From Bacteroidia bacterium (GTDB taxonomy: Bacteria > Bacteroidota > Bacteroidia > Chitinophagales > UBA2359), in contig JAUHXA010000015.1 of NCBI GenBank assembly GCA_030427245.1, positions 1 to 64,000 on the forward strand: 64,000 bases of DNA. Direction: 5' to 3'. The notes below the pieces were generated by a model. It saw only the letters and a program-made list of their open reading frames with translations. It searched no databases and was not told the DNA's origin. A program made the position numbers and the translations under genes. Every line of letters starts with the position of its first letter. The stretch's first letter is position 1. This document shows, piece by piece, positions 36,493 through 44,431 of this stretch.

Positions 36493-36530
36493 AAGAGGCT
36501 GTGCAATTTGCACAGCCTCTTTTAGTTTTG
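36493..36530 (+). terminator. Terminator of the gcvH-vanZ-tonB operon
   Basis: AAGAGGCTGTGCAA pairs with TTTGCACAGCCTCTT over 13 bp and is followed by a T-rich run. Confidence 0.9.
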
Positions 36531-36780
36531 TCAATTACCAGATTTTACGCTGCAAAAACTAAGTTTAAGAACAAAGGTACTTGTTGCCGCTTTTCTCCTT
36601 TTTATTATGGTCATATTTCTTGTTGCTTTTCTAAGCTTTAATGATGCATCGAGTATAGCTGCACTTGCTCTATCAAAATATATGAGAACGAATAACGTTG
36701 ACAAGAAGAACAATTTCGCCTCTGATTGTATTTAACCTTCATTAAGATAAAATTAGGAATATCATTGCTAAATTACCGCA
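36531..36780. other. Spacer with an open hydrophobic frame, not called as a gene
   Basis: On plus, 36526-36735 is open and reads as a short basic stretch followed by a ~35-residue hydrophobic segment (VLVAAFLLFIMVIFLVAFL). The only ATG is at 36607. The antisense frame is also open. It could be a small membrane protein or a decayed fragment; the evidence is too weak to call a gene. Confidence 0.3.
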
Positions 36781-38616
36781 ATGGAAAAAAATAAATGGTC
36801 AAACTATATGAATCGCATTATTTTTATTGCTGTATGGATGCTGCTGAGTAGCGTATGTGTTCATGCACAAAGAAACAATCAAGACTACCGATTGGCACTT
36901 GATTATTATAAGAATGGAGAATATGACAAGGCTGCCGTATTGTACGAAAAAATGTATAAAGCAAGTGGTAGTGAAGGCTATTACCGCAATTATTACAATT
37001 GTTTATTGGCATTGAAGGACTTTGAAACGGCCGAAAAAATCATCAAAAAACGACAAAAACGCTACAAAAACAATCCTGTATTGTACGTAGATTTGGGACT
37101 ATTGTATCGTCACCAAGAAAAAGAAGAGGAAGCCAAAGCCGAGTTCGAAAAAGCCATTTCGGTCGTAACCGTACAAATGATTGGACAGCTTTCCAATGCA
37201 TTTTCACAAGTTGATGAACACAATTATGCCATAGCCACTTTATTGAAGGGGCAAAAACTAAAAGGTGATGACAAGGCTTATTCAACAACTTTGGCACGTT
37301 TGTATGCTAAAAAAGGAGATTACAAAAATGTGATAGACAGTTATTTGGATTATGCAGTGTCAGAAGCAAGTAATATTCAAACTGTCCAATCTTCTCTTCA
37401 AAAAATCATCAAGCAAGATGCGTATATGGAGGAACTGCAAACCCAACTATACGGTCGAATTCAAGGAAACCCCAATGAGGTGATTTACCCCGAACTATTG
37501 ACATGGACTTTTATTCAACAAAAAGATTTTGAATCGGCACTGATACAAGCCAAAGCACTTGATCGCCGATTTGAAGAAGATGGTGATAGGGTAATGAATT
37601 TGGCGAGAATGGCAGTTAAAGAAAAAAATTACGATGCAGCCATTGAAGGATATCAATATGTGATTGAGAAAGGGGCACTAAGTCCCATGCAAACTTTGGC
37701 TAAAATCGAGTTGTTGAAGGCAAGAAAAAGCAAAGTTACCGAGACCAATAATTATACTTCAGAAGACATCGAAAACCTCCGCAATGATTACCACAACTTT
37801 TTGGACAAATATGGTCGCAATCCCACTACTACACGCACTATGCGAGACTTAGCGCACCTGTATGCTTACTATGTGAACGACTTGGACAAAGCAGTAAAAT
37901 TAGCTGAGGAAATCGTGAATATGTCGGCTGCCGAAAAACGCCTAAAAGCAGAGTCTAAATTAGATTTAGGCGATTACTATTTGATGCAGAACGATATATG
38001 GGAAGCTACACTTTCTTATGCACAAGTTGACAAGGCCTACAAAGAAGACCATTTGGGAGAAGTGGCTCGCTTCAAAAACGCCAAACTTAGCTACTACAAT
38101 GGTGATTTTCAATGGTCACAATCACAACTCAATGTATTGAAGGCTTCAACCTCTGAACTGATTGCCAATGATGCTTTGGAATTGTCTGTTTTCATTACCG
38201 ACAATATGGGCTTAGATACTTCAACTGTAGCGATGGAAATGTTTGCAAGGGCAGACTTGTTGATTCTTCAAAACAAACAGGACGAAGCTTTTGTGACATT
38301 GGATTCTATTGACCAAGTTTTCAAAGGACATGCCTTGGCAGACGATGTGCTGTTTGCAAGGGCAAGAGTACACATCAAAAAACGAGAGTACGAAAAAGCC
38401 GTCGTACATTTAGAGAAAGTATTGGAAGATTATGGAACCGATATCTTAGCGGACAATGCCCTCTTTACCCTCGCCGACATCTATGAAAATCACCTTGATC
38501 AACGAGAAAAGGCAATGGAATACTACCAAAAAATCTTACTGGAGCAACCTGGCAGCTTGTTCATCATTGAGGCACGAAAGCGATTTAGGAGGCTGAGAGG
38601 CGATATGATAAATTAG
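36781..38616 (+). CDS. Exported tetratricopeptide-repeat protein
   Basis: The protein has 611 residues. A signal peptide is seen at NRIIFIAVWMLLSSVCVHAQ. The true start may be the internal ATG at 36808 rather than 36781. The rest is almost entirely paired helices of the TPR type, for example YRLALDYYKNGEYDKAAVLYEKMY, PVLYVDLGLLYRHQEKEEEAKAEFEKAI and a C-terminal LADIYENHLDQREKAMEYYQKIL. TPR arrays mediate protein-protein contacts. In the periplasm or outer membrane of Bacteroidota such proteins often support surface machinery. No partner is evident. Confidence 0.85.
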   Translation: MEKNKWSNYMNRIIFIAVWMLLSSVCVHAQRNNQDYRLALDYYKNGEYDKAAVLYEKMYKASGSEGYYRNYYNCLLALKDFETAEKIIKKRQKRYKNNPVLYVDLGLLYRHQEKEEEAKAEFEKAISVVTVQMIGQLSNAFSQVDEHNYAIATLLKGQKLKGDDKAYSTTLARLYAKKGDYKNVIDSYLDYAVSEASNIQTVQSSLQKIIKQDAYMEELQTQLYGRIQGNPNEVIYPELLTWTFIQQKDFESALIQAKALDRRFEEDGDRVMNLARMAVKEKNYDAAIEGYQYVIEKGALSPMQTLAKIELLKARKSKVTETNNYTSEDIENLRNDYHNFLDKYGRNPTTTRTMRDLAHLYAYYVNDLDKAVKLAEEIVNMSAAEKRLKAESKLDLGDYYLMQNDIWEATLSYAQVDKAYKEDHLGEVARFKNAKLSYYNGDFQWSQSQLNVLKASTSELIANDALELSVFITDNMGLDTSTVAMEMFARADLLILQNKQDEAFVTLDSIDQVFKGHALADDVLFARARVHIKKREYEKAVVHLEKVLEDYGTDILADNALFTLADIYENHLDQREKAMEYYQKILLEQPGSLFIIEARKRFRRLRGDMIN

Positions 38617-38798
38617 GAGTGTATGGCTATATTGTCGTATTGTTACATGGCTACACTATTTGCAATTTAGAAAATGACCTACCTTTTTCCTGTTATTCTA
38701 AAATCATTCAAAATGGGGTACACAGGAACTTTCTTTGCTGCAATAGCGGTTGTAAGATTGTTATTTGAAAAAAACTATGGAAAAAATGTCCTTCAATA

Positions 38799-38828
38799 TT
38801 GCAAATAATAAAAAACCCATTATCTTTG
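38799..38828 (+). promoter_or_regulatory. Promoter of tRNA-Phe
   Basis: TTG at 38799-38801 and TATCTTTG at 38821-38828 with a 19-bp spacer match the Bacteroidota sigma-A consensus. The tRNA begins 17 bp after the -7 box. Confidence 0.8.
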
Positions 38829-38844
38829 CGGTCTCCTAACGGAT

Positions 38845-38917
38845 GGTGCGGTAGCTCAGTTGGTAGAGCAATGGACTGAAAATCCATGTGTCGGCGGTTC
38901 AAGCCCGCCCCACACCA
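38845..38917 (+). tRNA. tRNA-Phe (anticodon GAA)
   Basis: A 73-nt cloverleaf with D-arm GCTCAGTTGGTAGAGC, anticodon stem ATGGA/TCCAT and loop CTGAAAA (GAA), and T-arm GGCGGTTCAAGCCCGCC. CCA is not encoded. The acceptor stem GGTGCGG/CCACACC has one C-A mismatch at position 5-68, where T-A or C-G would be expected. Good promoter upstream and terminator downstream. Confidence 0.93.
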
Positions 38918-38919
38918 CA

Positions 38920-38962
38920 TAAACCCTTGTAAATTAATAATTTGCAAGGGTTTTTTGTTTTA
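38920..38962. terminator. Terminator of tRNA-Phe, usable from both strands
   Basis: AAACCCTTGTAAATT pairs with AATTTGCAAGGGTTT around a 3-nt loop and is followed by a T run. The convergent macrodomain gene ends 35 bp away. Confidence 0.85.
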
Positions 38963-38997
38963 GAGGTCTTATTGAGGGTCGGTTTGTTTAAAAATAC

Positions 38998-39468
38998 TTA
39001 TTTCGGCTCAAAAACCACAACATCTACTTCTTCTGCAATCGCTCCCAGTTTTTCTTCAATCAATACCTTCACCTCCTCCCACTTCAACCCTCCCCAGCCA
39101 CAGCCCAAAGCAGGCAGTGCAATAGAGGAAATATTGTAGTCTTCAATGATTTGCACCAAATCCTCCAAACCCGATTCAATGTACTCAGTTTTGGACTTGC
39201 TTCGCCAATGTTGTTTCGTTGGAAAATTGATGATGTATTTGGGCGAAATAAGTTCGCTTGTTTCTGTTTCTATTTCCGTCACCAACATTTTACCTACCTT
39301 CAATTCTCCCTTTTGATAAGCTTCTCGATAAATTTGAAAATTGAGCGGATAGCGTTTTTTGAATTGCAGTGCCAATCCTTTTCCCATCACTCCAACAGTG
39401 TTTACTGGATTGACGAGTGCATCTACTGTTTCTGCAAAAATGCTTCCTTGTTTGTAGTTGATAGACAT
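38998..39468 (-). CDS. Orphan DarG-type macrodomain protein (ADP-ribosyl hydrolase)
   Basis: The protein has 156 residues and is a single macrodomain. The binding-loop signature DALVNPVNTVGVMGKGLALQFKKRYP is close to that of DarG/TARG1-like macrodomains, which remove ADP-ribose from DNA. Other DarG-like elements are SPKYIINFPTKQHWRSKSK, SGLEDLV and IALPALGCGWGGLKWEEVK. Full DarG antitoxins have a second C-terminal domain and a DarT toxin gene next door. Neither is present here, so it is either a stand-alone detoxifying enzyme or part of another system. Lys26-type catalytic residues can be matched (GKGLALQFKK) but not proven. It is divergent from the ATPase gene, sharing a 209-bp region with three operator-like repeats. 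Confidence 0.88.
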   Translation of the reverse strand: MSINYKQGSIFAETVDALVNPVNTVGVMGKGLALQFKKRYPLNFQIYREAYQKGELKVGKMLVTEIETETSELISPKYIINFPTKQHWRSKSKTEYIESGLEDLVQIIEDYNISSIALPALGCGWGGLKWEEVKVLIEEKLGAIAEEVDVVVFEPK

Positions 39469-39547
39469 TGACTTTGTTGATTGATTTTCAATACTTAAAG
39501 ATACGGAATTGGGTGTAAAAGTGGTCTTTTTTTTTGAAAAAAAACAT

Positions 39548-39647
39548 TATAATCAGCCACAACTCTATAAAAAACAGTAGTTGTGGCTGATTATACTTGT
39601 ATTTTCGGCTCTAACTGGGTATATTTACCAAGTTATGGCTGATTATA
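39548..39647. promoter_or_regulatory. Three copies of a 17-bp operator-like repeat in the divergent promoter region
   Basis: TATAATCAGCCACAACT (39548-39564) is the exact inverse of AGTTGTGGCTGATTATA (39579-39595). A third copy with one change, AGTTATGGCTGATTATA, lies at 39631-39647. Copies two and three flank a candidate promoter of the ATPase gene and copy three covers its expected transcription start. Copies one and two could also form a hairpin with a 14-nt loop. Confidence 0.6.
39597..39627 (+). promoter_or_regulatory. Candidate promoter of the ATPase gene
   Basis: TTG at 39597-39599 and TATATTTA at 39620-39627 with a 20-bp spacer. The -7 box has one mismatch to TAnnTTTG. Confidence 0.45.
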
Positions 39648-39677
39648 TTCACGCCTCACTATCCAAAATCCTTATTT

Positions 39678-41114
39678 ATGAATATTCCCAAACTCGTTGG
39701 TCGGCAAGAAGAAATACAAATATTGAAGGATTTGTATCAAAACAAACGCTCTGAATTTGTGGCATTGTATGGGCGCAGACGTGTAGGAAAAACTTTTTTG
39801 GTCAAGGAGTTATTCAAAGATAAATTCACCTTCCAAATCACAGGTTTGTCCCGTCCCGATTTTCAACTACAAATCAATAACTTCTATGCCACTTTGGGGC
39901 GATTTGATAAAACAATACGAGAAGAGTCAAAACCTACAACTTGGTTTGATGCTTTTCAGATGTTGATAGACTATTTGGAAAAAGACACATCTGATAGGAA
40001 GGCCGTTTTTATTGATGAATTGCCGTGGTTCGATACTCCCAAATCTGATTTTGTCAGTTCTTTAGAGCATTTTTGGAATGCTTGGGCATATTATCGAGAC
40101 GATATTTTCTTGGTTGTTTGTGGTTCTGCCACTTCTTGGATGATCAATGAATTGATTAACAATCATGGGGGACTTCACAATCGGGTTACAAAACGTATTC
40201 ACTTACAGCCCTTTACGCTTCACGAAACTGAAGTGTTTTTGAAGGAAAAAGGTTGTGTGTATGACCGTTATCAAATCGTTCAATTGTATATGGCAGTAGG
40301 AGGCATCCCTTTTTATTTAGAACAGATAGATGCTTCTAAAAGTGTGACCCAAAATATTGATGCCTTGTTTTTCAGTACAGAAGGAACACTAAGAACTGAG
40401 TTTAACAACCTGTATCGCTCTCTTTTCAAAAAACACGAGCGACACATTGCCATCATAGAAGCCTTAGCGACAAAGGCGCAAGGCTTGAATAGGAAGGCAT
40501 TAGTAAAATCATCGGGCTTGTCAAGTGGTGGAACACTTAGCAAGATTTTGACCGAATTGGAGGAATGTGGCTTTATCAAAAAATACTTTCCTTTTGGCAA
40601 AACAGCACGAAACAGCCTCTTTCAATTGACCGACCCTTATTCCTTGTTTTATCTAAAATTTGTAAAGACCAGCAAAGCATCGGGAACGGGCGCATGGTTG
40701 GCGCAAATCGACCAACCGAAATGGCGGGCATGGAGTGGATATGCTTTTGAATATGTGTGTTTTTACCACATTGATTTAATCAAAAAATCTTTGGGCATTA
40801 GTGGCATTTACTCCGAAGTTTCGGCATGGAGAAGTTCGGCTTCTTCCAAGGGCGCACAAATTGATTTGCTGATAGATAGAAGAGATAGGGTCATCAATAT
40901 TTGTGAAATCAAATTTTCGGAGGCTACTTTTGTGATTACCAAATCTTATGCTGACAACCTCCGAAACAAACTCGCCACTTTTCGACAAACAACAGGCACT
41001 AAAAAATCCTTGTTTCTCACCTTTATTACTACTTTTGGGGTGACACAGAATAAATATGCAATGAGTTTGGTGCAGAATAGTTTGACGATGGATGAATTGT
41101 TTGAAGCCAAGTAA
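39678..41114 (+). CDS. Archaeal-type ATPase (PF01637/DUF234-like) with C-terminal PD-(D/E)XK-like domain
   Basis: The protein has 478 residues. The N-terminal STAND/AAA-type ATPase has LVGRQEE at 6-12, Walker A YGRRRVGKTF at 31-40, Walker B KAVFIDELPWF near 110, and VVCGSATSWM as sensor. A winged-helix region around 250-310 follows (KALVKSSGLSSGGTLSKILTELEECGFIKKY). The C-terminus, near 390-412, carries GAQIDLLID and INICEIKF, an acidic residue followed by E-x-K, matching the nuclease-like DUF234 core. Such ATPases are widespread and sporadic in archaea and Bacteroidota and are thought to be mobile or defence associated; no function is proven. It may be autoregulated through the repeats upstream. 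Confidence 0.88.
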   Translation: MNIPKLVGRQEEIQILKDLYQNKRSEFVALYGRRRVGKTFLVKELFKDKFTFQITGLSRPDFQLQINNFYATLGRFDKTIREESKPTTWFDAFQMLIDYLEKDTSDRKAVFIDELPWFDTPKSDFVSSLEHFWNAWAYYRDDIFLVVCGSATSWMINELINNHGGLHNRVTKRIHLQPFTLHETEVFLKEKGCVYDRYQIVQLYMAVGGIPFYLEQIDASKSVTQNIDALFFSTEGTLRTEFNNLYRSLFKKHERHIAIIEALATKAQGLNRKALVKSSGLSSGGTLSKILTELEECGFIKKYFPFGKTARNSLFQLTDPYSLFYLKFVKTSKASGTGAWLAQIDQPKWRAWSGYAFEYVCFYHIDLIKKSLGISGIYSEVSAWRSSASSKGAQIDLLIDRRDRVINICEIKFSEATFVITKSYADNLRNKLATFRQTTGTKKSLFLTFITTFGVTQNKYAMSLVQNSLTMDELFEAK

Positions 41115-41121
41115 TCCTTCC

Positions 41122-41156
41122 CGTCCACCGTCCGCCATCTATCGTCCGCCATCCAC
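41122..41156. repeat. Degenerate heptamer tandem repeat, five units
   Basis: CGTCCAC, CGTCCGC, CATCTAT, CGTCCGC and CATCCAC follow each other without spacing. They cover the junction of two convergent genes, including the last codons of the minus-strand gene. Read on the other strand the units have a GGA core, as do the heptamers at 281-371 and 47952-47979. Confidence 0.75.
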
Positions 41157-43415
41157 CTCCAAAAAATACATCCCCCGCCCATAAGTAGCCGCCACCAATT
41201 TCCCGGCCTCCTTGTGCAAATCCAAATCCATCACTGGCACATTCGGCAAATTGCTGCCCAACATTTCCCAAGACACACCCAAATTGTAGGTCACGAATAC
41301 GCCCAAGTCAGAAGCCACATAAAGAGTTTGATTGTTTTTAGAATCCGCAATAACTGCATTAATTGGAGCTTCGGGCATATTGCTCGAAATATCCATCCAA
41401 GCCTCTCCCCCATTTTCCGTCCGAAAAATATGAGGTGTATAATCCGCTTGCCGATAACCCGAAAAAGTGACATAAGCAACGTTGGGATTTTGAGAATCCA
41501 CTGCAATGGCTGACACCCAACTTTTGGGCAGATTCTGAGAAAGGAAAGCCCAAGATTTGCCGCCATCTTTCGTACTCCAAACATTGCCATCGTCTGTTCC
41601 AACGAATAATACTTTTGAATCACTCTCTGCAATGGCAATTGTAGTAATCGTGCCGTACATCAAATTACCCGTTGTTGGTCCATCGGTCATATCGCTGCTA
41701 ATCGGTCGCCAAGACAAGCCTCGGTCATACGAGCGATACAAACGATTCGCTCCAAAGTATAAGACACGCACATCCACAGGATCTTGCACAATCGGCGTAT
41801 TCCAATTTTTACGGTCGTAAGGGTCGACACCTTCCATTATGGTCACAAAAGTATCACCCCCATCCACCGCCCGATACCAATTGCCATATTGATGTCCTGC
41901 AAAAATGTAATCGCTGTTGGCATGGTCTATCAAGACCTGAAAACCATCACCCGACAAAATCTGATTCCATCCATTTTTGTCCTCCAAATTCGTCCGAATG
42001 ATGCCATTGTCTTGTGCACCTCCATAGAGTTTGTTGGAGTTTTTGGGGTCAATCGCACAGCTGTAAAACTGAGTAATTGGTAAGTTCTGAAGGTGTTGCC
42101 AGTTTTCGCCGCCATCCATTGAAGTATATACACCTCCGTCGTTTCCAGATACCAAAAAGTTGGGATTTTGAGGGTGAATCACCAGTCCATGTTGGTCGAC
42201 ATGAACACCTTGCTCCGAAGAAGTATTCAACCATGTTTTGCCGCCATCGGTGGATTTCCAAATATCCAAACCCAAGGCATACACCACATCGGGATTTGTG
42301 GGGTCAATGCGAATATTACCAAACCACCAGCCATAGGTGATGTACATTTCCACCAAATCTTCGTCATTGACTTGCTGCCAAGTATCACCATGATTGTCTG
42401 TCCGAAAAACACCCTTGAAATCACCACTTTCACTGGCATAAATGGTGTAGGCAATATGGGGATGTGAAGCGGAAATTTGTATCCCAATGCGTCCAACATC
42501 GTACTGAGGCAAGCCGTTCTGCAATTTTTTCCAACTGTCCCCTCCATCCGTCGAACGGTACAAACCCGAAGTTTTGCCGCCATAACGTCGTCGGTCGGGT
42601 CGTCGGGTGCGCTCCCACATGGCAGCAAAAAGGGTGTCGGTATCAGTAGGGTGAATCACCACGTCCACACAACCCGTTGAATCCGAAACATACAATACTT
42701 TTTCCCATCCTTTGCCGCCATCTTCGCTGCGAAACAAGCCTCGTTCTTTGTTGTTGGCAAACAAGCCACCCATTGCAGCGACAAATACTCGATTTTTATC
42801 TTTGGAGTCTATCGCAATTCGTCCGATGTTGCGGCTTTTCTCCAAACCCATGTATTGCCACGTTTTTCCGCCATTTTGAGACTTAAAAACTCCAATACCA
42901 TCGTAGGTAATCGAACCTCCTCCTCCATTGGGTTCACCAGTTCCGACATACAAAGTTTCGGCATCAGAGGGCGCAATCGCCAATGCGCCAATGGATAAAC
43001 TCAATTGGTCGTCAAAAATGGGTTTCCAAGATTTACCTCGATTCGTAGATTTGAAAACGCCTCCTGTTGCAGCGGCTGCAAAAATCGTATTTAAGTCATT
43101 GGCGTGCATCACTACATCAGTGATTCGCCCGCCAATGTTGGTCGGTCCTACAAATGTCCACTTCAAGTCGGATGTTTGGGCGGCTCGCCTTCGGGCATCT
43201 TCTGCTTGCATCAAGGCGTTGATGTGTGCTTGTTGGTTGGGGGCTTTATTGGGGTAGGCTCTTTCGGCAAAAAAAGGAGCTGGTTTGGCGGTTTTTCGCT
43301 CGTTTTCGGACAATAAAGTACTGTTTTTGGCTCTGTGATTGGAGTCCAATTGGCAGGCGGAGAGAAACAAAGCTGCAAAAAATAAGAGTTGTAGGGTTTG
43401 TTGTAAAATTTTCAC
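41139..43415 (-). CDS. Sortilin/BNR-repeat (VPS10-like) lipoprotein
   Basis: I place the start at the GTG at 43415, giving 758 residues. It begins a lipoprotein signal ending FLSACQ, so the Cys would be lipidated. The longer frame to 43499 starts with TTG and overlaps a terminator hairpin. The body is a 10-bladed-type propeller of BNR/Asp-box repeats, for example STNRGKSWKPIF, SQNGGKTWQYM, STDGGDSWKKL, SMDGGENWQHL and STKDGGKSWAFL, spread over the whole length. This is the pattern of bacterial VPS10/sortilin-like or photosynthesis-assembly-like glycosidase-related proteins. Activity is unknown. It is presumably on the outer membrane surface. Confidence 0.85.
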   Translation of the reverse strand: MKILQQTLQLLFFAALFLSACQLDSNHRAKNSTLLSENERKTAKPAPFFAERAYPNKAPNQQAHINALMQAEDARRRAAQTSDLKWTFVGPTNIGGRITDVVMHANDLNTIFAAAATGGVFKSTNRGKSWKPIFDDQLSLSIGALAIAPSDAETLYVGTGEPNGGGGSITYDGIGVFKSQNGGKTWQYMGLEKSRNIGRIAIDSKDKNRVFVAAMGGLFANNKERGLFRSEDGGKGWEKVLYVSDSTGCVDVVIHPTDTDTLFAAMWERTRRPDRRRYGGKTSGLYRSTDGGDSWKKLQNGLPQYDVGRIGIQISASHPHIAYTIYASESGDFKGVFRTDNHGDTWQQVNDEDLVEMYITYGWWFGNIRIDPTNPDVVYALGLDIWKSTDGGKTWLNTSSEQGVHVDQHGLVIHPQNPNFLVSGNDGGVYTSMDGGENWQHLQNLPITQFYSCAIDPKNSNKLYGGAQDNGIIRTNLEDKNGWNQILSGDGFQVLIDHANSDYIFAGHQYGNWYRAVDGGDTFVTIMEGVDPYDRKNWNTPIVQDPVDVRVLYFGANRLYRSYDRGLSWRPISSDMTDGPTTGNLMYGTITTIAIAESDSKVLFVGTDDGNVWSTKDGGKSWAFLSQNLPKSWVSAIAVDSQNPNVAYVTFSGYRQADYTPHIFRTENGGEAWMDISSNMPEAPINAVIADSKNNQTLYVASDLGVFVTYNLGVSWEMLGSNLPNVPVMDLDLHKEAGKLVAATYGRGMYFLEVDGGR

Positions 43416-43482
43416 GATACTGAATTGTCTTTCTAAAAGTACAAATTTTGTAGGACTTTCAAAATAGTATCGTTTGGGGGGC

Positions 43483-43540
43483 AAAAAAAAATCGCTCAAT
43501 AGTGGTGGTTTTCAAAACCTACCGCTATTGAGCGATTTTA
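43483..43540 (-). terminator. Strong terminator of the exported protein gene at 43612
   Basis: AAAATCGCTCAATAG pairs with CTATTGAGCGATTTT over 15 bp, with further inner pairing (GGTTTT/AAAACC). On the minus strand it is followed by eight Ts. Confidence 0.9.
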
Positions 43541-43611
43541 AACGGTGTAAGGAAATTAGACTTTAGACGAAAATCCGAATCCGATTTCCCACACCTCTGC
43601 TATCTTCCTGC

Positions 43612-44241
43612 TTACAAATTAAGTGTTTTGTAATAAACCTCTCCTTCGCAAAGTACTTCGACTGTATAAGTTCCTTTTTGAAGTACAGATAAATTGTACG
43701 CTTCAGAAGGTTGAACACCTATTTCGTTGATGATAATATCTCCGTTGGTATCATAGACGTTTACCTCAATAGGCTTGTCTGTAAAAGCAACGACTTGCAT
43801 CAATTTTTTGGTATTCAAATACTGTATGGTGGGATGAGTAAAAGATGTTTTTTCCTCTTTGGACATCAATACTTGATTGCCCTTGATTTGAAAACCTTGT
43901 TGAACCACTTTATCTTCGTCAATCACCATCAAATGATATTGGCCATCCTGCAAATCATTCAAACTAAACTGTTGGGCAAAGCCATTTTCTACTTTTACTC
44001 GTTTTTGAAACAAGGTTTCATTTTCAGCATTTTTGAGTTTAATCAAGACTTTGGGAGCGTTTGTTTCGGGAATGTGCAAAGCAATGGCTTTGGAATCATT
44101 TTTGGTTACAACTTTGATGTGAGAAGAAACTCCTAAAGGCGTAGCTGCATTCAAATTAGCAGACAATAACAGGGTAAGAGCGAAGGCAAATAAAGAAGTT
44201 CTAACTAGGTTTTTAGAAAAAGAAAAAAATGAGCTTAACAT
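43612..44241 (-). CDS. Exported beta-sandwich protein, function unknown
   Basis: The protein has 209 residues with a signal peptide (TSLFAFALTLLLSANLNA). The body has two similar beta-rich halves, each containing a phrase like KVLIKLKNAENETLFQKRV and IEVNVYDTNGDIIINEI. Each half ends with a tail-like segment (LNDLQDGQYHLMVID and LSVLQKGTYTVEVLCEG). This resembles DUF3244 and T9SS-tail sandwich folds, but there is no preceding cargo domain. It could be a surface structural protein. Monocistronic, with its own strong terminator. Confidence 0.7.
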   Translation of the reverse strand: MLSSFFSFSKNLVRTSLFAFALTLLLSANLNAATPLGVSSHIKVVTKNDSKAIALHIPETNAPKVLIKLKNAENETLFQKRVKVENGFAQQFSLNDLQDGQYHLMVIDEDKVVQQGFQIKGNQVLMSKEEKTSFTHPTIQYLNTKKLMQVVAFTDKPIEVNVYDTNGDIIINEIGVQPSEAYNLSVLQKGTYTVEVLCEGEVYYKTLNL

Positions 44242-44431
44242 ATTTAAAATGTTTTTGTGAAAAAAATAGGGTGAGAACAGTCGACTCGCATTTTCATTTT
44301 AACAATTTTTAAGAAACTGATAATCTTCTGTTCATTTAATAAATATACTCCCTCTAACGGCGACAAATTTGAAATGGTTCCAGCCTTAACTCTTTTTATG
44401 TTTTTTAGGATTTCTTAACTTGGTTGGGAAT

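Noticed and set aside
38713-38808. 31-codon ATG frame before tRNA-Phe
   Set aside because: It overlaps the tRNA promoter and has no supporting features.
43416-43499. N-terminal extension of the sortilin-like protein
   Set aside because: It starts with TTG next to a terminator of the preceding gene and would bury the lipoprotein signal.
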